A DNA stretch of 64,000 bases from Streptomyces thermolilacinus SPC6 (GTDB lineage Bacteria > Actinomycetota > Actinomycetes > Streptomycetales > Streptomycetaceae), in contig NZ_ASHX02000001.1 of assembly GCF_000478605.2 (NCBI RefSeq), positions 5,905,001 through 5,969,000 of the forward strand. Direction: 5' to 3'. Below, piece after piece: positions 32,734 to 41,427 of this stretch. The notes beneath the pieces are model-generated. The model saw only the letters and a program-made list of their open reading frames with translations. It was not told the origin of the DNA and did no database searches. The first letter of the stretch is position 1. Each line of letters begins with the position of its first letter. A program made the translations under genes and the position numbers.

Positions 32734-33978
32734 GTGGAGCGGCACGGGGACGAGGACACAAGGCACCGGCCCGCTAACCGGTCGGGCACCGGCGCGCCCC
32801 ACGACGGCGCGGCGGATGCCGGCACGGTGGCCGGTGGCGCGGCGGATGACCGTACGGCGCCCGGCGGCGCGGCACACGCCCGTACCGAGCCGGGTGGGGC
32901 CGCTGGCGCCCTTACGGCGGCCGGTGAACGCGGCGACGGGGCGGTCGAGGCGCGGCGGGCGTTCATCGGGTCCTTCACCTCCGCCGGGGGGCGCGGCGTC
33001 AGCGCCGCCACCATCGACGCGGAGACCGGCGCGCTCGCGCTCACCGGTGCCACGGACGCCGTCGCCGATCCGTCGTTCCTGGCGCTGCGGCCCGACGCGG
33101 CCGTGCTGTACGCGGTGTCCGAGACCGGCGAGGGCGCCGTCGCCGCGTTCGACGTCACCGGCCCGGAGCCCCGCCTCATCGGCGCCCCCGAGCCCGTACA
33201 CGGCTCAGCGCCCACCCACCTCGCGTACACCACCGGCCACGTCGTCGCCGCGCACTACGGCTCCGGGTCCGTGAGCGCCCAGCCGGTCGGCGCGGACGGC
33301 GCACCGGGCCCGGTCACCGCGCTCGTACGGCACCAGGGCGGTGGGCCCGACCCGGACCGCCAGGGCGCCCCGCACGCCCACCAGGTGCTCCCCGCGCCGG
33401 ACGGCCGCCGCCTCCTCACCGTGGACCTCGGCACCGACTCCGTACGCGTGTGCGCCCTCGACGCGGCCACCGGGACGCTCACCGTCGAGGGCGAGACGGC
33501 CCTGCGCCCCGGCAGCGGGCCGCGCCACCTCGCGTTCCACCCGGACGGCCACCATGTGTACGTCCTGGCGGAGCTGACGCCGACGCTCACCGTGTGCCGC
33601 TGGGACGGCCGTACGGGCGCCCTCGAACCCGTGGCGGAGACGCCGGTACGGCCCGCCGACGCGGCCGGGCCCGGCTACCCGTCCGCGCTCGCCGTGAGCC
33701 CCCGCGGGCGGTTCGTGTGGGCCGCCGTGCGGGGCGACGACACGATCGCCGTGCTCCGGCTCGACGGGAGCGGCGAGCGGCCGCGCCTGGTCGCCGCGGT
33801 GCCCTCCGGGGGCCACTGGCCGCGCGACCTCGTCGCGGACCCGGAGGGGCGGCGGCTGTACGTGGCGAACGAGCGGTCCGGTGACGTGACCTGGTTCGAC
33901 GTGGACCCCGCGACCGGCATCCCGTCCCGCGCGGGCGCCGTCGCCGCCCCGGCCGCCTCCTGCGTGGTCCTCGCCTGA
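32734..33978 (+). CDS. Lactonase-family seven-bladed propeller (6-phosphogluconolactonase-like)
   Basis: A 414-residue protein. Residues about 1-75 are low-complexity Ala/Gly/Thr-rich sequence with a repeated PGGAA/GGAAD motif. From RRAFIGSFTSAGGRGVSAAT onward it is a YbhE/Pgl-type propeller, with SFLALRPDAAVLYAVSETGE, GAPHAHQVLPAPDGRRLLTV, GPRHLAFHPDGHHVYVLAEL and LYVANERSGDVTWFDVD. The family opens 6-phosphogluconolactone or similar lactones. GGGAGGG precedes the GTG at 32734, but the true start could be an internal codon near residue 70. A dre-like site suggests DasR control. Convergent with the CbiX-like gene. Confidence 0.82.
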   Translation: MERHGDEDTRHRPANRSGTGAPHDGAADAGTVAGGAADDRTAPGGAAHARTEPGGAAGALTAAGERGDGAVEARRAFIGSFTSAGGRGVSAATIDAETGALALTGATDAVADPSFLALRPDAAVLYAVSETGEGAVAAFDVTGPEPRLIGAPEPVHGSAPTHLAYTTGHVVAAHYGSGSVSAQPVGADGAPGPVTALVRHQGGGPDPDRQGAPHAHQVLPAPDGRRLLTVDLGTDSVRVCALDAATGTLTVEGETALRPGSGPRHLAFHPDGHHVYVLAELTPTLTVCRWDGRTGALEPVAETPVRPADAAGPGYPSALAVSPRGRFVWAAVRGDDTIAVLRLDGSGERPRLVAAVPSGGHWPRDLVADPEGRRLYVANERSGDVTWFDVDPATGIPSRAGAVAAPAASCVVLA

Positions 33979-34055
33979 ACGCCCCGCCCGCCGGGCCCCG
34001 GCGCGGGAGGCCGGGAGCCGAGCGGCCAGGGGCGCGAGGACGCCCCGGAAACGCC

Positions 34056-34098
34056 GGAGGGCCCGCACCAAGGCGCTCTCGCGCGGTGCGGGCCCTCC
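34056..34098. terminator. Bidirectional terminator
   Basis: Perfect 14-base arms GGAGGGCCCGCACC (34056-34069) and GGTGCGGGCCCTCC (34085-34098) with a 15-base loop between two convergent genes. Confidence 0.75.
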
Positions 34099-34126
34099 CG
34101 TGAGGGACCCTGCCGGGGCCGGCCGG

Positions 34127-35044
34127 TCAGCGGACCGGGACGCCCTGCTGCTGCGGGGAGATGCCCAGCAGCGTCATGTAGCCGGACAGCACCAGCTTGC
34201 CGACGGCCGGGTACGCGCCCAGCGGCTCGGCGACCGGGCAGTCCGCCGCCTTGGCCGCGTCGTCCAGCAGGCCATCGGCCAGCTCCGGGCCCACCAGGTA
34301 CGGGGCGACCGCGAGCTGCGCCGAACCGGCGTCGCGCAGCTGCTCGGCCACCGACGCCACGGAGCCCTCCTGGTCCAGGGCGGCCGCCATCACCGGAACG
34401 GCAAGCCGCGCCGCCAGCAGCATGCCCGTGATCCCGGCCGCCTGGACGGCCTCCGCGCCGCCCGTCGTGGCCAGCACGATGCCGTCCGCCGCCGTCGTGA
34501 CCGTGAACAGCCGCGCCCGGTCGGCGCGGGCCAGGCCCGCCTCGGAGAGGCGCACGTGCAGCGCCTCGGCCAGCAGCGGGTGCGGGCCCAGCACGTCGGT
34601 CAGCTCGGCGGGCGCGCCGCTGTCGGCGACGGCCTGCCGTATCCGGGCCATCAGCTCGGCGTTCGGGCCGACCAGCAGCGGCACCACGACGGCGGCCGGG
34701 CCCTCCGGCTCGGCGACCTCGCGACCGGCCGCGATGGCCAGCTCGTACCGCTCCACACGCAGCGCCGCGGCCCGCTGCAGGACACCCGTCAGCGACACGT
34801 ACTCGGTGTCGTCCCCGTCCAGGAAACCGATCGCGGCCTCCAGGCCCGGCAGCTCGGAGCGCGCGATGCTCACGAGCTCTTCCGCGAGGCTGCGCACAGC
34901 GGCGGAAGGCTCACCGGGGACGGCGAGGACGAGTGCGGGCGCGCCCTCGGGCGCCGCCAGGGGTTCGGGGCGACGGTGCCGCCCGGACTGGCGGGGGCGT
35001 GGCATTCGTACAGGCAGGCCAGCGGGCCCAGTGGGGGAGCTCAT
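34127..35044 (-). CDS. CbiX-like (sirohydrochlorin chelatase superfamily) protein
   Basis: A 305-residue protein with the two-lobed CbiX pattern: ALVLAVPGEPSAAVRSLAEE begins lobe one, AVVVPLLVGPNAELMARIRQ and the GPHPLLAEALHVRL segment are characteristic, and QLAVAPYLVGPELADGLLDD repeats the pattern in lobe two. Chelatases normally carry a metal-binding His in a VxHGSR motif near the N terminus; here the corresponding stretch is LAVPGEPSA without the His, so chelatase activity is doubtful. The start at 35044 has no strong ribosome site. It ends at a terminator shared with the lactonase gene. The function is open. Confidence 0.65.
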   Translation of the reverse strand: MSSPTGPAGLPVRMPRPRQSGRHRRPEPLAAPEGAPALVLAVPGEPSAAVRSLAEELVSIARSELPGLEAAIGFLDGDDTEYVSLTGVLQRAAALRVERYELAIAAGREVAEPEGPAAVVVPLLVGPNAELMARIRQAVADSGAPAELTDVLGPHPLLAEALHVRLSEAGLARADRARLFTVTTAADGIVLATTGGAEAVQAAGITGMLLAARLAVPVMAAALDQEGSVASVAEQLRDAGSAQLAVAPYLVGPELADGLLDDAAKAADCPVAEPLGAYPAVGKLVLSGYMTLLGISPQQQGVPVR

Positions 35045-35131
35045 GGCGCCGCATGCTACTGGTTTTGTCCGCCCCGCTGTTCGGGGAGGGGCCATTCCCG
35101 CCCCCATTGGGCAGATTGTCGGAAGAGTCGG

Positions 35132-36169
35132 TCAGTCGTCGTATGTGTCCAGCAGACCCGGCTCGGGCGGCAGCGTCGGCGAGTCCGCGGCGAGCGCGGC
35201 GGCGACGGTCAGCGCGCCGGACAGCGGATCACCGGCCGCCGACACCGGCCTGGCTTCGGGGAGTTGACGCTCCAGCTCGTCCCGCAGCGGTACGAGGAGG
35301 GGGTCGCCGATCCGGAACAGCCCGCCGGTCAGGGCGACATCGCCCGCGCCTCCGGCCGGGTGGACGGCGGCCGCCGCCTCGGCGATGTGGCGTGCCGCAC
35401 ACGCGAGGACGTCGGCCGCGACCGGATCGTCCGCCGCGCAGCGCGCCACCTCGGGGGCGAACGACGCGAGGACAGCGGCCCGGTCCGGACGCGGGTACAG
35501 CCGCCCGGGCAGCCCGGTGACCGGCCCGAACAGCGCCTCGGCCCGAGCCAGGAGAGCGGCGGAGCCGCCGCGCCGCCCGTCGTGGGCCCGCAGCGCGGCC
35601 TCCAGACCGGCGCGGCCGATCCAGGCGCCGCTGCCGCAGTCGCCCAGCAGATGCCCCCAGCCGTCGGCGCGGCGCCAGCGCACCAGGTCGGTGCCGAGCG
35701 CGACGAGCCCGGTCCCCGCCGCGACCACCGTGCCCGGGGCGCCGCCCAGGGCGCCCGCATGGGCGGTCACGGCGTCGGAGGCCAGCGCGAGCCGCCGTAC
35801 GCCCAGCGCGTCGCGCAGCGCGCCCGGCAGGACCGCGCGCAGGCGGTCGCCGAGCCCGGCCATGCCCGCCGCGCCGACGGCGGCCGCGACGGGCCGCCGC
35901 TCGCCCGCCCCGGCGTCGTCCAGCAGCTCCCGGGCCACCGGCACCAGGCGTTCCACGAGCCACTCGGCGTCGATCCCGCCGGGCCCGGTGGGCACGGGCG
36001 TGCCGAACGCCCGCGATCCCACGACCCGCACCCCGGGTCCCGCCACGGCGGCGCTCCTGCCCGCCGGCGGGCCGTCCCCGTGCGGGGCGCCGTCCACCGC
36101 CGCCAGGGCGACGCGGAAGCCCGAGCCGCCCGAGTCGACGCCCAGGACCAGCGCGCCGCCCGGTCTCAC
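35132..36169 (-). CDS. BadF/BadG-type ATPase, N-acetylglucosamine-kinase-like sugar kinase
   Basis: A 345-residue ASKHA-fold kinase. The phosphate-1 motif is VLGVDSGGSGFRVAL at the N terminus. PVAAAVGAAGMAGLGDRL, ASDAVTAHAGALGGAPGTVV and AGTGLVALGTD form the middle motifs, GDCGSGAWIGRAGLEAALRA is the family signature, and VALTGGLFRIGDPLL is the adenosine motif. Such kinases phosphorylate N-acetylglucosamine or related sugars released from the wall. The GTG start overlaps the UNG stop (GTGA), an odd functional pairing but common in Streptomyces. Confidence 0.82.
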   Translation of the reverse strand: MRPGGALVLGVDSGGSGFRVALAAVDGAPHGDGPPAGRSAAVAGPGVRVVGSRAFGTPVPTGPGGIDAEWLVERLVPVARELLDDAGAGERRPVAAAVGAAGMAGLGDRLRAVLPGALRDALGVRRLALASDAVTAHAGALGGAPGTVVAAGTGLVALGTDLVRWRRADGWGHLLGDCGSGAWIGRAGLEAALRAHDGRRGGSAALLARAEALFGPVTGLPGRLYPRPDRAAVLASFAPEVARCAADDPVAADVLACAARHIAEAAAAVHPAGGAGDVALTGGLFRIGDPLLVPLRDELERQLPEARPVSAAGDPLSGALTVAAALAADSPTLPPEPGLLDTYDD

Positions 36170-36852
36170 GGGAGGCGCCAGTCGACCGGCTCCGCCCCCT
36201 GACGCAGCAGCAGGTCGTTGGTGCGGCTGAACGGACGGGAGCCGAAGAAGCCGCGGTCCGCCGACATGGGGGAGGGGTGCGCCGACTCGATGGCGGGGAG
36301 GTCGCCCAGGAGCGGCCGCAGGTTGCGCGCGTCGCGCCCCCACAGCACCGACACGAGCGGCTTGCCGCGTGCCGCCAGTGCCCTGATGGCCTGTTCGGTG
36401 ACCTCCTCCCAGCCCTTGCCGCGGTGCGCGCCCGGCTTTCGGGGCGCCGTCGTCAGGGCCCTGTTGAGCAGCAGCACCCCCTGCCGGGTCCAGGGCGTCA
36501 GGTCGCCGCTGGACGGCCGGGGCAGGCCCAGGTCCGAGTGGAGTTCGCGGAAGATGTTCTCCAGGCTGCCCGGCAGCGGACGCACGTCCGGCGCGACCGA
36601 GAAGCTCAGTCCCACCGCGTGCCCCGGCGTCGGATAAGGGTCCTGGCCGACGATCAGGACTTTCACCTCGTCGAACGGCTGCTGGAACGCCCGCAGGACG
36701 TTCGCCCCCGCGGGGAGGTACGTGCGTCCCGCGGCGATCTCGGCGCGGAGGAAGTCCCCCATCGCCGCGACGCGTTCGGCCACCGGTTCGAGGGCGTCGG
36801 CCCAGCCGGGCTCGATGATTTCTTTCAAGGGTCGTGCTGCCACGGCCGTCAC
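36166..36852 (-). CDS. ung: Uracil-DNA glycosylase
   Basis: A 228-residue family-1 uracil-DNA glycosylase, which removes uracil from DNA as the first step of base-excision repair. The catalytic water-activating motif is VLIVGQDPYPTPGHAVGLSF (the usual His after PY is Pro, as in one of the two Streptomyces UNGs). The uracil-binding LLLNRALTTAPRKPGAHRGK and the DNA-intercalation loop HPSPMSADRGFFGSRPFSRT are intact. The start is GTG at 36852 or possibly GTG at 36843; neither has a strong ribosome site. It is upstream of and coupled with the sugar kinase. Confidence 0.92.
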   Translation of the reverse strand: MTAVAARPLKEIIEPGWADALEPVAERVAAMGDFLRAEIAAGRTYLPAGANVLRAFQQPFDEVKVLIVGQDPYPTPGHAVGLSFSVAPDVRPLPGSLENIFRELHSDLGLPRPSSGDLTPWTRQGVLLLNRALTTAPRKPGAHRGKGWEEVTEQAIRALAARGKPLVSVLWGRDARNLRPLLGDLPAIESAHPSPMSADRGFFGSRPFSRTNDLLLRQGAEPVDWRLP

Positions 36853-36887
36853 TCTACTGGCGCAACCGACCGCACCGGCCCCTTCTG

Positions 36888-37973
36888 TCACCCGACGACC
36901 GCCGCCCGTACGCACAGCACATCGGGGAGGTGCGCGGCGAGTTGGGTCCAGCTGTCGCCGTCGTCCGCGCTCGCGAACACCTCGCCGTTGCGGTTGCCGA
37001 AGTACAGGCCCGCCGGGTCGGCCCCGTCCGTGCACATCGCGTCGCGCAGCACCGTCCCGTAGTGGTCCTCCTCCGGCAGGCCCCGCGACAGCGCCTCCCA
37101 GCTGCCGCCCGCGTCACTCGTCCGGTAGACCCGGCAGCGGCGCCCGGCCGGCACGCGGTCCGAGTCGGCGTTGATCGGGAAGACATACGCCGTGTCCGCG
37201 TGCTTGGGGTGCGCGACGGTCGCGAAGCCGAAGTCGGACGGGAGCCCCGCCCCGATGTCGGTCCACGTGCCGCCCGAGTCGTCGCTGCGGTACACGCCCC
37301 AGTGGTTCTGGAGGTACAGCCGGTCCGGATCCCCGGCGTCCTGGGCGATCTTGTGCACGCACTGGCCGAACTTCGGATTCGGGTCGGGCAGGAACACCGC
37401 CGACACCCCCTCGTTCGACGGCGACCAGGACGCGCCCCCGTCGAGCGTGCGGAACACCCCGGCCGCCGACACGGCGACCGTCACGGCGTCGGGGTCGCGC
37501 GGGTCCGTCACCACCGTGTGCACCGCCTCACCGCCGCCGCCCGGCTGCCAGCGCGACCGCGTGGGGTGCTCCCAGAGCGGTCTGACCAGCTCGAACGTCT
37601 CACCCTCGTCCTCCGACCTGAACAGCGCGGCCGGCTCCGTGCCCGCGTACACGACGCCGGGCGCCGCCGGGCCCGCCGGGTGCAGCTGCCACACGCGCTC
37701 CAGCGACGCGCCCGTGTCCTTCGGGAACCGCACGGGCGCCTTCGACGGCTCCGTCCAGGTCGCCCCCAGGTCGTCGGAGTGGAACACGGACGGCCCCCAG
37801 TGCGCGCTGTCGGCGCCCACCAGCAGCCGGGGCGTGGACCGGCGCAGGTCGATCCCGACCGCGTACACGGCCTGCGCGGGGAAGTGGGGTCCGTCGAACT
37901 CCCAGCGGCCGTCCCGCCGACGGGCGGTGAACAGGCCCTTGCGGGTGCCAACGGTCAGCAGTACGTCGGTCAT
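36888..37973 (-). CDS. BNR/sortilin-type beta-propeller protein
   Basis: A 361-residue cytoplasmic-looking protein (no signal peptide) built from Asp-box repeats: FHSDDLGATWTEPSKAP, FRSEDEGETFELVRPL, FRTLDGGASWSPSNEG, YRSDDSGGTWTDIGAG, YRTSDAGGSWEALSRG and FASADDGDSWTQLAAH. These (S/T)xDxGxTW motifs occur in sialidases and sortilin-like proteins but no catalytic set is present. GGAGGT precedes the ATG at 37973. Proteins of this kind (exo-alpha-sialidase-like) are common in Streptomyces without known function. Confidence 0.85.
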   Translation of the reverse strand: MTDVLLTVGTRKGLFTARRRDGRWEFDGPHFPAQAVYAVGIDLRRSTPRLLVGADSAHWGPSVFHSDDLGATWTEPSKAPVRFPKDTGASLERVWQLHPAGPAAPGVVYAGTEPAALFRSEDEGETFELVRPLWEHPTRSRWQPGGGGEAVHTVVTDPRDPDAVTVAVSAAGVFRTLDGGASWSPSNEGVSAVFLPDPNPKFGQCVHKIAQDAGDPDRLYLQNHWGVYRSDDSGGTWTDIGAGLPSDFGFATVAHPKHADTAYVFPINADSDRVPAGRRCRVYRTSDAGGSWEALSRGLPEEDHYGTVLRDAMCTDGADPAGLYFGNRNGEVFASADDGDSWTQLAAHLPDVLCVRAAVVG

Positions 37974-38152
37974 GGCCGACACCTCCAGGACGCCTTTGTC
38001 ACGGATACGGGCCAGTCTGCATCCGCCCACTGACAACGGCCGCCGGAACGCCGTTCCCGCAGGTCAGCGCCGCGCGCCCCGCGACCCACGAGGCCCGGCC
38101 CCCGCCCGGCCCCCGCCCGCGCGCCCCGCCCGGCCCCCGCCCGCGTGCCCGC

Positions 38153-39514
38153 TCAGCCCTCGCCCGCGGCCGACAGCAGCCCCGGCCAGTCGGGGATCTT
38201 CACCGGCCCGCGCCCCAGGATCCGGCCCAGCGCGGCCTCGGCCTCCTCGATGGCCAGCCAGCCCGGCCACCGGACCGGCCGCAGCCCCCACGCGCGCAGC
38301 TCCGCGACCGGGTCGTCCGGCACGGTACGGCGGGCCAGCAGCGGCGCGTCCTGGAGCAGGGAGCCGGCGGTCTCCTTGGCGCACGGCCGGTTGCTGCCGA
38401 TCACGCCGCTGGGCCCGCGCTTGATCCACCCCGCCACGTACTCGCCCCGCGAGGGCGCCCCGTCCCGCAGCACCCGCCCCGCCGCGTGCGGGACCGTCCC
38501 GCGTGCCGGGTCGAACGGCAGGCCCTCCGGCGGCGCGCCCCGGTAGCCGACCGCCCGCAGCACCAGAGCCGCGTCGATCTCCTCGTACGTCCCCGTGCCC
38601 CGTACCCCGCCCGCCCCGTCGGGCTCCGTGCGCTCGAACCGCACCGCGGCCACCCGCCCGCCCTCGCCGAGGATCTCCACGGGCCGCAGGAAGAACCGCA
38701 ACCGGATCGAGCGCGGCACAGCGTACGCGCCCCCCACGGCCGCCGCCCCGGCGAGCTCCCACTCGCGGATCACCTCGACGTTGCGCCGGTTCACCGCGGG
38801 CAGCCCCGACGGGTCCGCGTACGCCGGGTCCAGGGCCAGGTCCGCGGCCTCCACGCCGACCCGGGCGGACGGCGGCGCGCCCAGCTCCCGCAGCTCCTTG
38901 GTGGTGAACCGGGCCTGCGAAGGGCCGCGCCGGCCCACCATGTGGACCTCCCGCACCCCGCTCGCGGCCAGCGCCCCCAGGGCGGACTGCGGCACGTCGG
39001 TGCCCCGCAGCTCCGCCGCGGTCCGCACGAGGACACGCGTCACGTCCACGGCCACGTTGCCGACGCCGACGACCACCGCCGACCGGCCCTCCAGCGCGAA
39101 GCCGAACGCGGAGGCGTCCGGGTGGGCGCTGTACCAGGCGACGAAGTCCGTGGCCGAGAAGCTGCCCGCCAGGTCCTCGCCCGGCACGCCCAGGCGCCGG
39201 TCCCGGGCGGCACCCACGCAGTACACGACGGCGTGGTACAGCTCCAGCAGCCGCCCCGGCGCGACACCGTCCGCGCCGACAGGGACGTTGCCGACGAAGC
39301 CGATCCGCTCGTGCTCCAGGACAGCGCGGAGGTTGTTCTGAAGGGACTTGATCTTCTCGTGGTCGGGGGCGACCCCGTAGCGCACGAGCCCGTAAGGGCA
39401 GGGCAGGCGGTCCAGTACGTCCACCCGAACATCCGGCACCAGCGTCTGTTCGACCAGCGACTGGGCGGTGTAGACCCCGCTGGGGCCGGAACCGACCACG
39501 GCGACACGAAGCAC
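38153..39514 (-). CDS. Ferredoxin/adrenodoxin-type NADP reductase (FprA family)
   Basis: A 453-residue FAD/NADPH enzyme like mycobacterial FprA and adrenodoxin reductase, which passes electrons from NADPH to ferredoxins feeding P450s and other oxidases. The FAD-binding VAVVGSGPSGVYTAQSLVEQ is at the N terminus, followed by CPYGLVRYGVAPDHEKIK. The NADPH site is VVVGVGNVAVDVTRVLVR, then VHMVGRRGPSQARFT and the C-terminal WIKRGPSGVIGSNRPCAKET. The GTG at 39514 has GGAAGGAG 8 bases upstream. It follows the TetR gene by 65 bases, so it is probably under that regulator. It could serve the nearby P450. Confidence 0.9.
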   Translation of the reverse strand: MLRVAVVGSGPSGVYTAQSLVEQTLVPDVRVDVLDRLPCPYGLVRYGVAPDHEKIKSLQNNLRAVLEHERIGFVGNVPVGADGVAPGRLLELYHAVVYCVGAARDRRLGVPGEDLAGSFSATDFVAWYSAHPDASAFGFALEGRSAVVVGVGNVAVDVTRVLVRTAAELRGTDVPQSALGALAASGVREVHMVGRRGPSQARFTTKELRELGAPPSARVGVEAADLALDPAYADPSGLPAVNRRNVEVIREWELAGAAAVGGAYAVPRSIRLRFFLRPVEILGEGGRVAAVRFERTEPDGAGGVRGTGTYEEIDAALVLRAVGYRGAPPEGLPFDPARGTVPHAAGRVLRDGAPSRGEYVAGWIKRGPSGVIGSNRPCAKETAGSLLQDAPLLARRTVPDDPVAELRAWGLRPVRWPGWLAIEEAEAALGRILGRGPVKIPDWPGLLSAAGEG

Positions 39515-39579
39515 GGCACGCGCTCCTTCCCCGGAGGAACCTTCAGCATCCCACCGCGGAGCGCCGCGCGGGAGGCCCC

Positions 39580-40170
39580 CTACGGCGGAGAGCCCAGCTC
39601 CCAGTCCAGCCCGTACCGCTGGAACAGCTCCTCCCTGAGCCTCGCGGGCGACATCGGGGCGCCCGGCAGCAGTACGGCGAAGACGGCGCCCATCAGCAGC
39701 GCCCGCAGGAGCGGGTAGTCGGCGTCCAGGTCCCGTGAGCCGTACCGCTCCAGCGTGTCCCGCAGCAGCGCGGCCAGGCGCTGCTGCTCCGGGCAGCGGA
39801 CGAACCCCTCGGCCTGGAGGATGCCCGCCATGTGGGTGCGCATCAGCAACGGCTGGTCCACGGCGAGGCCGAGGACCGCGTCGATCGCCCGTGCCAGCCG
39901 CTCCCGTCCGTCGTCCGTGCGCGGCTCGCGCTCCAGCGCGGAGGCCAGCGTCATGTGCATCAGGCGGTGCACGGCGGACTGGAGCAGCTGGCGTTTGCCG
40001 GGGAAGTAGTACGAGACGAGGCCGCGCGCCGAACCGGCGCGGTCCGCGATGTCCCCGAGCGTCGTCGCCTCGTACCCGCGCTCGGCCACCAGTTCGACCG
40101 TCGCCTGGAGGAGCCGCTCGCGGGAACGCCGACGAAGCTCCGCATTGACCGATGGGCTTCGCGGGGACAT
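39580..40170 (-). CDS. TetR-family transcriptional regulator
   Basis: A 196-residue TetR repressor. The N-terminal helix-turn-helix is RERLLQATVELVAERGYEAT then TLGDIADRAGSARGLVSYYF; the C-terminal domain binds an unknown ligand. The ATG at 40170 has AGGAG 6 bases upstream. A dyad TGGCT-CCC-AGCCA next to a TATATT box just upstream suggests autoregulation. It probably controls the downstream fprA-like gene; the ole-like operon upstream ends at a terminator before it. Confidence 0.9.
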   Translation of the reverse strand: MSPRSPSVNAELRRRSRERLLQATVELVAERGYEATTLGDIADRAGSARGLVSYYFPGKRQLLQSAVHRLMHMTLASALEREPRTDDGRERLARAIDAVLGLAVDQPLLMRTHMAGILQAEGFVRCPEQQRLAALLRDTLERYGSRDLDADYPLLRALLMGAVFAVLLPGAPMSPARLREELFQRYGLDWELGSPP

Positions 40171-40189
40171 GCTTGACTCCTGCGTTGAC

Positions 40190-40207
40190 TGGCTCCCAGC
40201 CAATATA
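40190..40207 (-). promoter_or_regulatory. Promoter/operator of the TetR gene
   Basis: The dyad TGGCT-CCC-AGCCA (40190-40202) abuts, on the minus strand, a -10-like TATATT (complement of 40202-40207), 20 bases upstream of the TetR ATG. A typical autoregulatory layout. Confidence 0.45.
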
Positions 40208-40261
40208 CTCAGAGCGTCCTGACCGACAGGCATCGCCTCGCTGGTCAGGAGATGTGTCACG

Positions 40262-40294
40262 CGGACCGGGCGACGCGGGGGATCGCCCGGTCCG
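40262..40294 (-). terminator. Terminator of the ole-like operon
   Basis: Perfect 12-base arms CGGACCGGGCGA (40262-40273) and TCGCCCGGTCCG (40283-40294). It lies downstream of the OleD-like gene and upstream of the TetR promoter. The 40295-40515 stretch holds no recognisable gene. Confidence 0.65.
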
Positions 40295-40515
40295 TGCTGG
40301 CACCACACCGCCCGGCCCTGGCCGGCCTGTGCGGTGGCGCGGCAGGTCAGGCCCCGATGAGCTGAGCCCGGAATGCCGAGCTCGCCGGTCCGGCAGCGGG
40401 CCGGAGCCGACCGGAAACCCCCGTCACCCGCAGCGGGCCGACATACGGCACGGGGCCCAGAACGGCATATGCCGCCCAAGCATCCCGTCGTCCCTCCGTG
40501 CCCAATCCCGGTCGC

Positions 40516-41427
40516 TCAGCCGTCGAAGCCGACCGGCGCGTACTCCCCGAGCGTGCGTCGAGGCGTCCAGCCCCGCGACTCGGCCCTGGACACGTCCAGG
40601 ACCACGGAGTGCGCCAGCTGGTCCACGGCGTAGCGGGTCAGCGGCGGCTCCGCGTGCGGGCGCAGCCGCGCGAGCGTCTGGGCGGCGCCCGCCGCGGCGC
40701 GGGCCACCGGCAGCGGGAGGTGGCCGATGCGCGCCCGTACGCCGTGGGCGCGCAGGACCGTCCGGATCGCCTCGTCGCGGTCGTACGGCACGGGGTCGGC
40801 GATGTTGTACGCGCCCGGCGGCCAGTCGGCGGCCAGCAGGCAGGCGTCGGTGAGGTTCTCGACGGCGGTCAGGCTGAGGCGGACGCTCGGCCCCGGCAGC
40901 AGGAGCAGCCCGCGGCGGACGCGGGACAGCAGCCGGGGCACCAGGTGCGGGTCCCCGGCGCCGTAGACCGCGCGCGGCCGCAGCACCACGGCCCCGGCGG
41001 CGAGTGCCAGCGCCTCACCGGCGGCCTTGGTGCGGCCGTACGCGTTCAGGTGCCCGCGCACTGGGTGGTCCTCGGTGACGCGGGAGCGCCCGGCGCCGGG
41101 CGCGTACACGCTGGCGCTGCTCACCCACACCACCGGGCGGTCCGCGGCCGCTTGGAGCAGTCGCGCCGTGCCGTCGACGTTGACGGCGCGCATGGCCGCC
41201 TCGGCCGGGGAGTCGGGCAGCGGGTCGCCGACGGCGGCCGCGCAGTGCACGACGAGGTCGGCGCCGGACAGGTCCGGCACCTCGCGCGCGGCGTCCCACG
41301 CGATGTGCCGCCCGACCGGGCCGGGGCGCCGCCCCACGCACAGGACGTCCGCGCCGCGGGCTGCGGCCGTGGCGGCCACGTGGGAGCCGCAGAAGCCGCT
41401 CGCCCCTGTGACGGCGATCGTGGTCAT
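40516..41427 (-). CDS. NAD(P)-dependent short-chain reductase of the OleD/3beta-HSD type
   Basis: A 303-residue extended SDR. The cofactor loop is IAVTGASGFCGSHVAATAAA and the catalytic YxxxK is in AYGRTKAAGEAL; VVWVSSASVYAPGAG supplies the serine. In olefin and beta-lactone pathways the OleD/LstD homologue reduces the beta-keto acid made by OleA to a beta-hydroxy acid. It is the last gene of a six-gene overlapping operon with OleA-like and OleC-like proteins, which supports that role; from sequence alone it could be a general sugar epimerase-type reductase. The ATG overlaps the P450 stop (ATGA). Confidence 0.8.
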   Translation of the reverse strand: MTTIAVTGASGFCGSHVAATAAARGADVLCVGRRPGPVGRHIAWDAAREVPDLSGADLVVHCAAAVGDPLPDSPAEAAMRAVNVDGTARLLQAAADRPVVWVSSASVYAPGAGRSRVTEDHPVRGHLNAYGRTKAAGEALALAAGAVVLRPRAVYGAGDPHLVPRLLSRVRRGLLLLPGPSVRLSLTAVENLTDACLLAADWPPGAYNIADPVPYDRDEAIRTVLRAHGVRARIGHLPLPVARAAAGAAQTLARLRPHAEPPLTRYAVDQLAHSVVLDVSRAESRGWTPRRTLGEYAPVGFDG

